NCBI GenBank assembly: GCA_947488235.1
Contig: CANLAQ010000026.1
Location: 1-37,297, forward strand
DNA: 37,297 nucleotides
From: Flavobacteriales bacterium
GTDB lineage: Bacteria; Bacteroidota; Bacteroidia; Flavobacteriales_D; Crocinitomicaceae
Direction of reading: 5' to 3'
Shown here: positions 1 to 8,707 of the stretch, piece by piece
Layout: each line of letters opens with the position of its first letter
Position numbering within the stretch: the first letter of the stretch is position 1
Notes under the pieces: model-generated
Databases searched by the model: none
What the model saw: the letters and a program-made list of their open reading frames with translations, nothing else
Told to the model about the DNA's origin: nothing
Program-made: the position numbers and the translations under genes

Positions 1-2
1 TT

Positions 3-533
3 CTTTTTGTACTTTCTATTCTTTTCACTGCTTGTTCTGATTTAGCCAAAGAAAAACAACTTAAATCAATTGCTGTCTTACAAAATAAATTATCGCAATT
101 GGACCTTAACTTATCTGCAAATAAAATTGACACTCTGGCAGGTCTGCGTTGGGCTTGTAATGCAGTTGAAATACGAATTAAAAATAATTTATATCAAGAT
201 ACAGTAGACAATGTTCTTGGCAAGAAAATGGATGATTATAAAAGGATGCGCCGTAGTTTTGGACCTATTAGCAAAGCCTATTTTCAATTGCAAGGAGCCG
301 TAAAAGAAGAAAATTTAGCCTTAAAAAACTTAAAATTTGATATCGAAAACGGAAGCGGTCAACGCGATAAATACGACGAATTTATTGCTTTTGAAAGAGA
401 TAAAATTGATCAAATAAATTTACTTTATGAAGACTACGCCTCTAGAAAAAAAGAAGCGATGTTTACTTTTGATCGACTTCATGCAAGTTTAGATTCATTT
501 TCTAGAAAATTATTATTGGATCATAAAAAATGA
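3..533 (+). CDS. Putative lipoprotein of unknown function, 5' end outside window
   Basis: The reading frame is open from position 3, upstream of the first possible start in the window (TTG at 99). The upstream codons read LFVLSILFTACSDLAKEKQ, the hydrophobic end of a signal peptide followed by a lipobox (FTAC) with the lipidated Cys near base 33. The gene therefore begins a few codons before the window, and a start at 99 would remove the signal. The mature part, about 165 residues, is charged and mostly helical (many K, D, E and L), with coiled-coil character. I recognise no domain. The last codons overlap the ATG of the next gene (ATGA at 530-533), so the two are probably translationally coupled. 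By inference it is an inner- or outer-membrane lipoprotein working with the TPR protein that follows. Confidence 0.75.
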   Translation, partial: LFVLSILFTACSDLAKEKQLKSIAVLQNKLSQLDLNLSANKIDTLAGLRWACNAVEIRIKNNLYQDTVDNVLGKKMDDYKRMRRSFGPISKAYFQLQGAVKEENLALKNLKFDIENGSGQRDKYDEFIAFERDKIDQINLLYEDYASRKKEAMFTFDRLHASLDSFSRKLLLDHKK

Positions 534-2347
534 AGGGACTCCTCCTATTGATTTTCTTGTCCATTCAAATAATTGATTTTGCTCAAACTGAATCGGATAT
601 AAAGTTAGCCCAATACTATTATTCTAATGGTGAATTTGATAAAGCCGTAGGATATTTTGAAAAAATCTATTTAGGCAATCCATCTAAAGTAGTATATACT
701 CAGTATATAGATTGTTTGATGGCCATTAAAGATTATAAATCCGTTGAAAAAATAATTAAGAAGCAGATTAGTTTGAATAAAAACAATCCTGAATTCACCT
801 TGCAATTGGGATTTTTTTATGAAGAACTTAAAGAAGACGAAAAAGCTAGAAAAGTATTTTCTTCCGTAATAAAAGATTTGACTTACAACCCCAATCAAGT
901 CAAGGATGTGTTTTCGCTATTCTTAAAAAACAAAAAATTAGATCTTGCCAAAGAAACGCTTGATAAAGGGAGTAGAATGATGTCAGATGTTCCCTTTGAA
1001 ATGCAATATGCGCTCCTATTTGAAGCACAAGGAGAGAAAGGAAAAATGTTTCAAGCGTATTTTAAACTTTTAGAAAAATATCCAGAATACGCAAGCACTG
1101 TTCAAGAAGCTTTAGCGCTAAAGTGTAATTTTCAAAATGAAAGTCAAGATTATATATTGCTTAAAGAAATCTGTTTAGATAAGATCCAAAAGGGCGACAA
1201 TAACACGATATATAATGAGTTTTTAATTTGGCTTTTCCTTCAAAATAAAAATTTCCTTTCCGCCTATACACAAGTTTTAGGACTTGAAAGAAGATACAAG
1301 GGTTCGGGCGAAAGACTTATGAATTTAGGTTCGGTTTGTATCGAAAACAAAGAGTTTTCCGTAGCCAGAAAATGTTTTCAAGCAGTTTTAGCCATCGGAC
1401 AAGAAGCGCCTTATTATTTTGAGGCCGAGACAGCTTTGTTAAATGCAAGTTATATCGAGATTACAACACAAAGAACCTTTACTAAGGAAGAGATTAACAC
1501 GGTAATTCAAGATTATAAATTGGTTATTTCTAGATTAAATAATACTAGAAAATCCTTTCCAATTCAAATGGAGCTGTCCTATATTTTGGCTTATTATGCT
1601 GGAGAGGAATCAGAAGCGCTTACCATGTTGGAGGCATTACTGCTTACTCCAGGTTTGACAGACATGCAAAAAGCACAGGTTAAAATGAAGATTGCTGATA
1701 TCAATGTGTTGAAGGGCGAGATCTGGGATGCTTCTATTCTATATATGCAAATCGATACTGATTTCAAATATGAATTGATAGGAAATGAAGCAAAATACAA
1801 GAATGCTCGCGTTTTTTATTTTGATGGCGAATTTGATTATGCTCAATCTCAATTAAATATTTTAAAAGAATCTACTTCAAAACTTATTGCGAATGACGCG
1901 ATGCAATTATCCATAGCCATTACAGATAATTTCGGTTTAGATAGTAATTATCAAGCCATGATGTGGTATGCAAGCGCTGAATTACTTATTGAGCAACATA
2001 AATATATAGAGGCATTTACTTTGTTTGATAGTATTAAAATAAATTATCCCTTTCATTCTTTGATGGATGAAATATTATTTAAAAAAGCCCAAGTAATGGA
2101 GAAGCAGTCTTTGTGGACAGATGCCTTAGGGTTTTATGATCTCATCATTTCAAAATACCCAAAAGATATTCTTGCAGATGATGCTTTATTTAAGAGCGCA
2201 AAGATTTACGAGAACCAACTTAATAATAGTGCCAAAGCTTTAGAGCTTTACATGAATCTATTATTAAACTACAGCGGAAGTTTATTCACTGACGACGCAA
2301 GGAAGCAAACAAGACTCCTTAGGGGTGATAAAATAATAGAAGACTAA
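530..2347 (+). CDS. Exported tetratricopeptide repeat (TPR) protein
   Basis: The 605-residue protein begins with a signal peptide (about residues 1-19, MKGLLLLIFLSIQIIDFAQ), so it is exported to the periplasm. The remainder is built of degenerate TPR-type helical pairs. Clear examples are residues about 22-60 (AQYYYSNGEFDKAVGYFEKIY), 80-115, and the C-terminal repeats near 490-590 (EQHKYIEAFTLFDSIK..., WTDALGFYDLIISKYP..., NSAKALELYMNLLLNY). TPR arrays are protein-protein scaffolds; the partner is unknown. It overlaps the preceding lipoprotein gene by 4 bases, suggesting a shared envelope role. Its stop codon directly abuts the stop of the convergent acyl-CoA dehydrogenase gene, leaving no intergenic terminator. 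Confidence 0.85.
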   Translation: MKGLLLLIFLSIQIIDFAQTESDIKLAQYYYSNGEFDKAVGYFEKIYLGNPSKVVYTQYIDCLMAIKDYKSVEKIIKKQISLNKNNPEFTLQLGFFYEELKEDEKARKVFSSVIKDLTYNPNQVKDVFSLFLKNKKLDLAKETLDKGSRMMSDVPFEMQYALLFEAQGEKGKMFQAYFKLLEKYPEYASTVQEALALKCNFQNESQDYILLKEICLDKIQKGDNNTIYNEFLIWLFLQNKNFLSAYTQVLGLERRYKGSGERLMNLGSVCIENKEFSVARKCFQAVLAIGQEAPYYFEAETALLNASYIEITTQRTFTKEEINTVIQDYKLVISRLNNTRKSFPIQMELSYILAYYAGEESEALTMLEALLLTPGLTDMQKAQVKMKIADINVLKGEIWDASILYMQIDTDFKYELIGNEAKYKNARVFYFDGEFDYAQSQLNILKESTSKLIANDAMQLSIAITDNFGLDSNYQAMMWYASAELLIEQHKYIEAFTLFDSIKINYPFHSLMDEILFKKAQVMEKQSLWTDALGFYDLIISKYPKDILADDALFKSAKIYENQLNNSAKALELYMNLLLNYSGSLFTDDARKQTRLLRGDKIIED

Positions 2348-3547
2348 TTAAGAAAGATCAGGCATTTCTCGAGTAAAGGCTGGTATACCAGTTATATCCA
2401 TTCCTGTGATAAGTAAATGAATGTCATGTGTTCCTTCATAAGTTACAACAGATTCTAAGTTTGCCATATGGCGCATCATAGAATATTCACTTGTGATACC
2501 CATTCCACCATGAATCTGTCTAGCTTCTCGTGCAATATTTATAGCAATTTCAACATTGTTTCTTTTTGCCATTGAAATTTGTGCCGTTGTTGCTTTGCCT
2601 TCATTTCGAAGTTGACCCAATCTAAAGGTAAGCAATTGCGCTTTCGTGATTTCAGTAAGCATTTCTGCTAATTTCTTTTGAATCAATTGAAAAGAACCAA
2701 TTGGTACGCCAAACTGACTTCGCTCCTGTGCATAACGAACCGCCTGATCATAGCAATCCATCGCTGCACCAAGGGCACCCCAAGCGATTCCATAACGAGC
2801 AGAGTCCAAACATCCAAGTGGTGCTCCTAATCCTGATTTATTTGGTAAAATATTACTTTTCGGTACGCGAACATTTTCAAAAATCAATTCACCAGTTGAA
2901 GAAGCACGCAAAGATAACTTACCATGCATTTCTGGAGTTGAAAACCCTTCCATTCCTCTTTCAACAATGATTCCATGTATGCGACCAGTTTCATCTTTTG
3001 CCCAAACTACAGCAATCGCTGCAAATGGAGCATTGGATATCCACATTTTGGCACCATTCAAAATAACATGGTCTCCATCATCTTTAAAATTGGTGATCAT
3101 TCCACCCGGATTAGAACCGAAATCTGGTTCCGTCAATCCAAAACAACCCATCATTTCGCCAGTGGCTAATTTGGGTAAATATTTCATTCTTTGTTCCTCA
3201 GACCCATATTTCCAAATAGGATACATCACCAAGGAAGATTGAACAGAAGCGGTAGAACGAAGTCCTGAATCACACCTTTCTAATTCTTGCATAATCAAAC
3301 CATAGGAAATGTGATCTAATCCAGCGCCACCATATTCCACTGGAATATAAGGACCAAAGGCTCCAATTTCTCCGAGTCCAGGCAATATATGCATAGGAAA
3401 AGTCGCATTTTCATAATGCTCATCAATTATTGGAGACATTTCTTTTTTCACCCATTGTCTAGCCGTATCCCGGATTAATTTATGTTCATCAGTATATAAA
3501 TCATCTAATGCGTAATAATCAGGGTGTTTATAAAGATCTGTTTTCAT
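2348..3547 (-). CDS. gcdH: Glutaryl-CoA dehydrogenase-like acyl-CoA dehydrogenase
   Basis: This 399-residue flavoenzyme matches the acyl-CoA dehydrogenase fold throughout and looks closest to glutaryl-CoA dehydrogenase, which oxidises and decarboxylates glutaryl-CoA to crotonyl-CoA in lysine and tryptophan breakdown. Visible signatures are RSTASVQSSLVMYPI (about 97-111), the FAD/substrate loop CFGLTEPDFGSNPGG (135-149), and YEGTHDIHLLITGMDITGI (370-388), in which E371 is the expected catalytic base. The usual length is 390-400 residues. The ATG at 3547 is preceded by a -7-like TACTTTTG on the minus strand. It is monocistronic and convergent with the TPR gene. Distinguishing it from another short-chain acyl-CoA dehydrogenase rests on the C-terminal motif, so the subfamily is likely but not certain. 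Confidence 0.88.
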   Translation of the reverse strand: MKTDLYKHPDYYALDDLYTDEHKLIRDTARQWVKKEMSPIIDEHYENATFPMHILPGLGEIGAFGPYIPVEYGGAGLDHISYGLIMQELERCDSGLRSTASVQSSLVMYPIWKYGSEEQRMKYLPKLATGEMMGCFGLTEPDFGSNPGGMITNFKDDGDHVILNGAKMWISNAPFAAIAVVWAKDETGRIHGIIVERGMEGFSTPEMHGKLSLRASSTGELIFENVRVPKSNILPNKSGLGAPLGCLDSARYGIAWGALGAAMDCYDQAVRYAQERSQFGVPIGSFQLIQKKLAEMLTEITKAQLLTFRLGQLRNEGKATTAQISMAKRNNVEIAINIAREARQIHGGMGITSEYSMMRHMANLESVVTYEGTHDIHLLITGMDITGIPAFTREMPDLS

Positions 3548-3567
3548 TATGAATATTTTTGTTTGGA

Positions 3568-3575
3568 CAAAAGTA
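3568..3575 (-). promoter_or_regulatory. -7 promoter element of the acyl-CoA dehydrogenase gene
   Basis: On the minus strand this reads TACTTTTG, an exact match to the Bacteroidota -7 consensus TAnnTTTG, about 20 bases before the ATG. No TTG is present 19 bases further upstream, so the -33 element is weak or absent. Confidence 0.35.
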
Positions 3576-3644
3576 CTGAATAAATAAAATCTAATTTAAC
3601 GGACTTTCTAATTAATTTTGCACCAAGTAATTATTTAACAAGAA

Positions 3645-4319
3645 ATGGATCATAAAATGATATTGCAATTAAGGGAACCGCAAATCACAAATGGACTTTT
3701 GTTTTGTGCCTTATTGTGTTTGGCATTAATTGCTTTGGCACGCTTAAATAAAGAAAGACTTTTTGTGTTGGTTCTGCAAGGGTTTAAAAGATTAAAGTGG
3801 CAAGATCAATTGATTAATGAACAAGAACGGATTGAAAATGGCACCGCCCTCGTGTTAATATTGAATTTTTTAATAAGTGGGGGATTAACGATTTTTCAAA
3901 TTATCCGAAGAACTCCCTGTTCGGATTTAGATTTTTATATACTATTAGCCATTCCATTATTTATTTTATTGTATTGGAAATCTGGACAATGGTTAATTAC
4001 CTTATTGGTCGGGAAACATGAAGTAACACGGCAAATTAAATTTAATACCAGATTCTCATTTTTTTTCGGAGGCTTCTTATTTTTGGGACTTGCTATTTTT
4101 TCATTGCTAAATGTTAAACTACTCGACCATCTGATAATTATTGCGCTAGTAGTATTTGTAATATTGTTAACAGCTCGAATTTTAAAGGGCATCTGGAGCG
4201 CTTATCTTCTTGCTGTACCATGGTATTACATAATTTTGTATCTTTGCACCTTGGAAGTACTTCCTATGCTGGTTTTATTTGGACTATATGGTGCTCGTTT
4301 TTCCAGTTTTGTTAAGTAG
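3645..4319 (+). CDS. DUF4271 family integral membrane protein
   Basis: A 224-residue polytopic membrane protein with about six hydrophobic segments (near residues 17-31, 66-80, 97-112, 135-151, 157-175 and 183-215). The family (DUF4271) is restricted to Bacteroidota and has no established function. It typically sits immediately upstream of the Bacteroidota-type uroporphyrinogen-III synthase, as here (23-base gap), so a link to haem biosynthesis or to an envelope process is plausible but unproven. The ATG at 3645 has a -7-like TAATTTTG at 3613-3620. The family call comes from the topology, the length and the hemD neighbour. Confidence 0.75.
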   Translation: MDHKMILQLREPQITNGLLFCALLCLALIALARLNKERLFVLVLQGFKRLKWQDQLINEQERIENGTALVLILNFLISGGLTIFQIIRRTPCSDLDFYILLAIPLFILLYWKSGQWLITLLVGKHEVTRQIKFNTRFSFFFGGFLFLGLAIFSLLNVKLLDHLIIIALVVFVILLTARILKGIWSAYLLAVPWYYIILYLCTLEVLPMLVLFGLYGARFSSFVK

Positions 4320-4342
4320 TGAATTATTAAAATAGATTATCC

Positions 4343-5092
4343 TTGGCAATTAAAACCATTTTAGTGTCTCAACCTCAACCTGAAGGAGATAAATCTCCTT
4401 ACTTTGATCTTGCGGCCAAGTATAAGTTAAAAATCGATTTTCGTCCCTTTATTAAAGTGGAAGGAATTGACGCGAAAGAGTTCCGTGCGCAAAAAATAAA
4501 TCTAGCAGATCATACCGGCATTATTCTAACTTCAAAAGTAGCTGTTGATCATTTTTTTAGAATTGCACTTGAAACCCGATTTGAAGTTCCAGAATCAATG
4601 AAATATTTCTGTATTTCAGAAGCTGTTGCCTTATATCTTCAAAAATATGTTCCTTACCGCAAACGCAAAATCTTTTTCGGAAAGCAGACTATCGAAGAAT
4701 TAACGGAATTAATGAAGAAACATAAGGGTGAAAACTTTTTACTTCCTTGTACTGATATCCTTAGAGATAACATTCCTCAAACGCTTGAGCTACAAAAGAT
4801 GCAATTCTCTAAAACAATATTATACAGAACTGTAGCATCAGATTTATCTGACTTAGAGGATGTGTATTATGACTTATTGGTTTTCTTTAGTCCAGGTGGG
4901 ATTGAATCTTTATTTAAAAATTTCCCTGACTTTAAACAAAATGAAACAGCAATCGCAGCTTTTGGAGCAACTACCGCTAATGCAGTAGTTAAACATAACT
5001 TGCGTTTAGATGTCCATGCCCCACACCCCAAAGCCCCTTCAATGGTAGGCGCAATTGAGCTTTTTATCAAAGATCAACTCAAGAAAAAATAA
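4343..5092 (+). CDS. hemD: Uroporphyrinogen-III synthase
   Basis: A 249-residue cytoplasmic enzyme expected to cyclise hydroxymethylbilane to uroporphyrinogen III, with inversion of ring D, in the haem/sirohaem pathway. The family is poorly conserved. Recognisable features are the N-terminal TILVSQPQPEG strand-turn, LADHTGIILTSKVAVDHFF (about residues 54-72), FCISEAVALYLQKY, and the C-terminal IAAFGATTANAV (about 204-215), which matches the HemD motif. The start is TTG at 4343, in line with the usual N-terminus of Bacteroidota homologues; no ATG lies at a suitable position. It is probably co-transcribed with the DUF4271 gene. Confidence 0.87.
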   Translation: MAIKTILVSQPQPEGDKSPYFDLAAKYKLKIDFRPFIKVEGIDAKEFRAQKINLADHTGIILTSKVAVDHFFRIALETRFEVPESMKYFCISEAVALYLQKYVPYRKRKIFFGKQTIEELTELMKKHKGENFLLPCTDILRDNIPQTLELQKMQFSKTILYRTVASDLSDLEDVYYDLLVFFSPGGIESLFKNFPDFKQNETAIAAFGATTANAVVKHNLRLDVHAPHPKAPSMVGAIELFIKDQLKKK

Positions 5093-5111
5093 CATTTTAA
5101 GTTTATTTACT

Positions 5112-5137
5112 ATTATTCAATGCGAAAATTGAATAAT
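5112..5137. other. Perfect A+T-rich inverted repeat with GCGAAA loop
   Basis: Ten-base arms ATTATTCAAT (5112-5121) and ATTGAATAAT (5128-5137) flank GCGAAA, between hemD and the secreted thioredoxin-fold gene. There is no T-run directly after the hairpin, so it is a poor intrinsic terminator. It may be an operator or an mRNA 3'-end hairpin of hemD. Confidence 0.5.
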
Positions 5138-5152
5138 TATGCCTAAAAAGTT

Positions 5153-5182
5153 TTGTTTGATAGAAATTTGGAGGTATTTTTA
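5153..5182 (+). promoter_or_regulatory. Promoter of the secreted thioredoxin-fold gene
   Basis: TTG (5153-5155), a 19-base spacer and TATTTTTA (5175-5182) fit the Bacteroidota pattern TTG-N19-TAnnTTTG with one mismatch. The ATG lies 23 bases further on, at 5206. Confidence 0.5.
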
Positions 5183-5205
5183 CCGATAACTTAAATCTAT
5201 TTAAA

Positions 5206-6663
5206 ATGAAAAAACTAATACTTTCTATTGCTGTATTTGCTGGAGTGTTAAGCGCAAGCGCACAAACACCCGTTGGTACAGTTGTTTCCAATTTCAATTT
5301 GACTGACATCAATGGAAACACACAAAATCTTTTTGCTATCCTTGATGCTGGTAAAATGGTTGTAATTGATGTATCTGCAACTTGGTGCGGTCCATGTTGG
5401 GGTTACCATAACACTGGTGCATTAAATTCATTCTATGCTGCTCATGGTCCTGCTGGAGCAAATGATGCTATGGTATTATTCGTTGAAGGTGACCCTCAAA
5501 CTAATGCTGCTGATTTAAATGGTACAGGTGCAAATACTCAAGGTGACTGGGTAACAGGAGAGAATTTCCCTATTATCGATTTAACAACACAAGCATCATT
5601 TGAAAATTCAGGACTTGATATTGCTTATTTCCCAGTAATGTATGTAATTTGTCCTAACCGTACGGTAATCCAATCAGGAGTTGCTGGTGGAATTGGAACA
5701 GTTGCTTTATTAAACAGTTATGTTGGAACTTGTCCAGCGCCTCCATCTAGCCCTGCTGATGTTGCTGCTTTAGGATACAAAGGTTCTTTAGTTCATTGTG
5801 AAGGTTCTTATACTCCAATGGTACAAATCCAAAACAATGGTACTTCTGCATTAACTTCTGCAACTATTACAGTTACTCAAGGTGGAACAACAGTTTCTAC
5901 TGGATCTTACACAGGTAGTTTAGCTACTTATGGAGTTGCTACTGTAAACTGTACTCCAATCGCTGCTTTTGGTGGTGGTGCTTTGACAGTAACGGTTACT
6001 ACAACAGGTGATGCTTTAGCTACAAACAATGCTGTTACAGCTAACATTGCAACTGCTTTAATCGCAGTTTCTCAATATGCTACTGTTAATATTACTACAG
6101 ATCGTTATGCTTCTGAAACTACATGGAAAATTAAAAATAGTACAGGTACAGTAGTTTCTCAAGGTGGTCCTTGGACAGATTTAACTGCTATTGGACAAAC
6201 AGTTCAAACTCCAGTATCTGTTGCATTAAGCCCTTCTCAATGTTATACATTCGAAATCTATGATGCATATGGTGATGGTATTTGTTGTAACTATGGTGAT
6301 GGAGCTTACTCTGTTACGGATGCTCAATCAAACACTTTAGTTTCTGGTGGTGAATTTACTACTATGGAAGCTTCTGTATTCAAAACAGGTGTTCTTGGAT
6401 TGAATGAAATGGAATTGATGGCGGTTAATGTTTATCCAAATCCTGCTGCTGATGTTGTTAATGTTTCTTTTGAAGCAAACAATCAAGATGTTGCAGTTGC
6501 TTTGATCGACATTCAAGGTCGTACAATTGCTACTAAAAACCTTAGTAATTTATCTGGAACACAAGTTGTTTCTTTCTCAACTGAAAATGTTGCAAAAGGA
6601 AGCTACATTGTTTCTATTACTGCTAATGGATTCACTTCTACTAAGAATGTAATTGTTAAATAA
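5206..6663 (+). CDS. Secreted thioredoxin-fold protein with T9SS type A sorting domain
   Basis: This 485-residue protein has a signal peptide (residues 1-19, cleaved after SASA). A TlpA/redoxin-like domain (about 21-175) carries the redox motif WCGPC (Cys61, Cys64). A middle part (about 180-395) is rich in Thr, Val and Ala and looks like beta-sandwich modules. The C-terminal domain (about 408-485) has the features VYPNPAADVVNVSF, DIQGR and GSYIVSI of the T9SS type A sorting signal. It should cross the outer membrane through the type IX system and be released or anchored at the surface, where the CXXC domain could form or reduce disulfides. G/T-rich, regular codon use suggests high expression. 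It has its own promoter at 5153 and a strong terminator at 6680. Confidence 0.88.
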   Translation: MKKLILSIAVFAGVLSASAQTPVGTVVSNFNLTDINGNTQNLFAILDAGKMVVIDVSATWCGPCWGYHNTGALNSFYAAHGPAGANDAMVLFVEGDPQTNAADLNGTGANTQGDWVTGENFPIIDLTTQASFENSGLDIAYFPVMYVICPNRTVIQSGVAGGIGTVALLNSYVGTCPAPPSSPADVAALGYKGSLVHCEGSYTPMVQIQNNGTSALTSATITVTQGGTTVSTGSYTGSLATYGVATVNCTPIAAFGGGALTVTVTTTGDALATNNAVTANIATALIAVSQYATVNITTDRYASETTWKIKNSTGTVVSQGGPWTDLTAIGQTVQTPVSVALSPSQCYTFEIYDAYGDGICCNYGDGAYSVTDAQSNTLVSGGEFTTMEASVFKTGVLGLNEMELMAVNVYPNPAADVVNVSFEANNQDVAVALIDIQGRTIATKNLSNLSGTQVVSFSTENVAKGSYIVSITANGFTSTKNVIVK

Positions 6664-6679
6664 TTACACTTAATAAATT

Positions 6680-6712
6680 AAAAAGGGGGAAGCTTGCTTC
6701 CCCCTTTTTTTT
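6680..6712. terminator. Strong, probably bidirectional Rho-independent terminator
   Basis: The 14-base arms AAAAAGGGGGAAGC and GCTTCCCCCTTTTT are perfectly complementary around a two-base centre and are followed by more T. The A-run on the left serves as a T-run for the opposite strand, so it can end both the secreted-protein transcript and the convergent hflX operon. Confidence 0.92.
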
Positions 6713-6736
6713 GTGCCTAAAATTTAAGTTAAGATT

Positions 6737-7927
6737 CTAGTATAGAAAATTATTATAAGGATATCTGATTTTGAAGATGGTTTTAACTTCTTCGTATAGT
6801 ACAGATTTAAGTTCTTCGATATTCTCTTTGTCCTGTGCGGAGATAAATACGCATTGAGTTTTGCCCATCTTTGCCATCCAAGTTTTTTTCAAATCAGCTA
6901 AAGATTCAGATCCATCTTCTTCCTCATTACCTTCAATTGGATCGGGGTGATAGGCATCAATTTTATTGAATACAATGATACAGGGCTTTTCAGTTTTATC
7001 AATTTCATTTAATGTTTCATTGACTACTTGAAACTGCTCTTCAAAGTTGGGATGAGAAATATCAAGTACATGCACCAATAAATCCGCCTCTCTTACTTCA
7101 TCAAGGGTTGATTTAAACGACTCCATTAATTGTTGTGGTAATTTTCTAATGAAACCAACGGTGTCGGTTAAAAGCATAGGCATATTCTCTACCACTACTT
7201 TTCTTACTGTGGTATCAAGAGTAGCAAACAACTTATTTTCAGCAAATACATCTGACTTAGCCAACAGATTCATTAAGGTACTTTTTCCAACATTGGTATA
7301 TCCAACTAATGCAACACGCACCAATTGACCTCTGTTGCCTCTTTGAACGGCCATTTGTTTATCAATGTCTTGTAATCGTTCTTTCATTAAGGAAATACGC
7401 ATTTGAATAATCCGTCTGTCTGTCTCGATTTGAGATTCTCCAGGACCTCTCAATCCAATACCTCCTTTTTGTCGCTCAAGGTGGGTCCACATGCGCGTTA
7501 ACCTTGGTAACATATATTGTAATTGCGCCAATTCTACTTGTGTCTTTGCATGAAATGATCGTGCCCTGCTTGCAAAGATGTCAAGAATCAGAATAGGCCT
7601 ATCAATTACCTTACATTCTAATTCTCTTTCAATATTTCTTAATTGTGAAGGAGATAATTCGTCGTCAAATACAACCAATTCGATATTCGTTGCGTTGATA
7701 TATTGTTTAATTTCTTCTAATTTTCCTTTTCCAACATAAGTTTTTGGGTGTGGATGAGGTAAACGCTGCATGAATCTTTTTTTTGAGAATGCTCCCGCGG
7801 TTTCCGCTAAAAATTCTAATTCATTCAAATATTCGATTTCAATTGCTTCGGTAATGTCCGCGCTAATTACACCAACTAAAACGCAATCTTCTTCCACAGC
7901 GTCAATGGTACTATGTCCCTCTGTCAA
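6737..7927 (-). CDS. hflX: GTPase HflX, ribosome rescue/splitting factor
   Basis: A 396-residue P-loop GTPase that binds the 50S subunit and splits stalled 70S ribosomes under stress. The N-terminal HflX domain (about 15-200) includes YVGKGKLEEI and the glycine-rich GGIGLRGPGESQIETDRR. The GTPase domain shows G1 GYTNVGKS (209-216), G3 DTVGF (255-259) and G4 NKID (321-324). The length is normal for the family. The start is a TTG at 7927 whose last bases overlap the TGA stop of the cytochrome c gene, so translation is probably coupled. It is the last gene of the lepA-cytochrome-hflX run and ends just before the bidirectional terminator. Confidence 0.95.
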   Translation of the reverse strand: MTEGHSTIDAVEEDCVLVGVISADITEAIEIEYLNELEFLAETAGAFSKKRFMQRLPHPHPKTYVGKGKLEEIKQYINATNIELVVFDDELSPSQLRNIERELECKVIDRPILILDIFASRARSFHAKTQVELAQLQYMLPRLTRMWTHLERQKGGIGLRGPGESQIETDRRIIQMRISLMKERLQDIDKQMAVQRGNRGQLVRVALVGYTNVGKSTLMNLLAKSDVFAENKLFATLDTTVRKVVVENMPMLLTDTVGFIRKLPQQLMESFKSTLDEVREADLLVHVLDISHPNFEEQFQVVNETLNEIDKTEKPCIIVFNKIDAYHPDPIEGNEEEDGSESLADLKKTWMAKMGKTQCVFISAQDKENIEELKSVLYEEVKTIFKIRYPYNNFLY

Positions 7928-8253
7928 TGTCTTAGTTTTTTAATATGCGCAATAACCAGATCCATATTTTTTCTAGTTTCTAAATTAGCTTTCATCGAAG
8001 GCATTGAATTTTTTCCTTCCTTGAGAATTTTTATAATCTCATGATCCTTTAAACGCGACATCGTCAAATCTTTAGCTCCGGACGCTCCTAGTTTTCCATT
8101 ATCTCCATGGCAAGCGGCACAATTCATAATAAATAAATTCTCCCCTAATACTTCTGGAGTTTCTGGGGGGCCAGATTTTATCTCATTGGATGACAAGGTG
8201 CAAGCGCCTATAAATACCAAGCAAAAACTAATATAAAGACTCCTTAAAACCAT
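7924..8253 (-). CDS. Monohaem cytochrome c lipoprotein
   Basis: A small class I cytochrome c, 109 residues from the ATG at 8253. The haem-binding motif is CAACH (residues 45-49), and Met84 or Met87 in NSMPSMK is the likely axial ligand. The N-terminus MVLRSLYISFCLVFIGAC is a lipoprotein signal with lipobox IGAC (Cys18), so the protein is tethered to a membrane facing the periplasm. An upstream TTG at 8283 would add ten residues before the signal (MALQNQSWWW) and is less likely. The gene overlaps the preceding membrane gene by 10 bases and the hflX start by 4. It is probably an electron carrier paired with the cytochrome b-like protein next to it; the partner oxidase is not in the window. Confidence 0.88.
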   Translation of the reverse strand: MVLRSLYISFCLVFIGACTLSSNEIKSGPPETPEVLGENLFIMNCAACHGDNGKLGASGAKDLTMSRLKDHEIIKILKEGKNSMPSMKANLETRKNMDLVIAHIKKLRH

Positions 8254-8696
8254 CCACCACCAAGATTGATTCTGAAGGGCCAAGGAATAAATAAGAGTAT
8301 AAGGATAAATCCAATTAAGTAAAATAAACGAATAGTTTTGAATTTATCCGCATCGTTTTCCTTCCTTTTGGACTTACTATATCCTATAGTAATCAACACT
8401 ATAGCAAGTAGCATTCCAATAAGATGTTCCATTCCGTAAAAACGATGTAATGGGTTTTTCATCCATCCCGCAGCAAAGGTTACTTTTTCAGATAAAAAGT
8501 ATTGCACTATTCCAATTACAAATTGCAAATGCAAAGTAACCATCGCAAAAAGGGTAATCATTTTATGTTTTTTCTCAAATTTCTTAGCCGTAAAAGCATA
8601 AAAAATTGCTAAAATCAATAAAATAAGCGCTACCCATCTAAGGCCAGAATGGGTGTGATTTAAAATACTTTCAAAAGTTGAAATGGTAGTTGTCAT
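8244..8696 (-). CDS. Four-helix cytochrome b-like membrane protein
   Basis: A 150-residue integral membrane protein with four hydrophobic helices (about residues 19-37, 45-68, 90-106 and 122-140). Conserved His residues lie near or in them (H14 and H16 in LNHTHSGLRW, H44, H56, H84, H91), a pattern suited to bis-His haem b. Such short proteins are annotated as cytochrome B in flavobacteria. It begins at an ATG (8696) 11 bases after the lepA stop and overlaps the cytochrome c gene, so a small membrane redox pair is likely. Haem binding is inferred from the histidines and the neighbour. Confidence 0.65.
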   Translation of the reverse strand: MTTTISTFESILNHTHSGLRWVALILLILAIFYAFTAKKFEKKHKMITLFAMVTLHLQFVIGIVQYFLSEKVTFAAGWMKNPLHRFYGMEHLIGMLLAIVLITIGYSKSKRKENDADKFKTIRLFYLIGFILILLFIPWPFRINLGGGWF

Positions 8697-8707
8697 CGTT
8701 ATATAAT

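Noticed and set aside
2345-2350. Convergent stop codons with no gap between the TPR and acyl-CoA dehydrogenase genes
   Set aside because: Unusually tight but common in compact genomes; no added signal.
5800-6100. Low-complexity, Thr/Ala-rich stretch in the secreted thioredoxin-fold gene
   Set aside because: Common in T9SS cargo beta-sandwich regions; not an exact tandem repeat.
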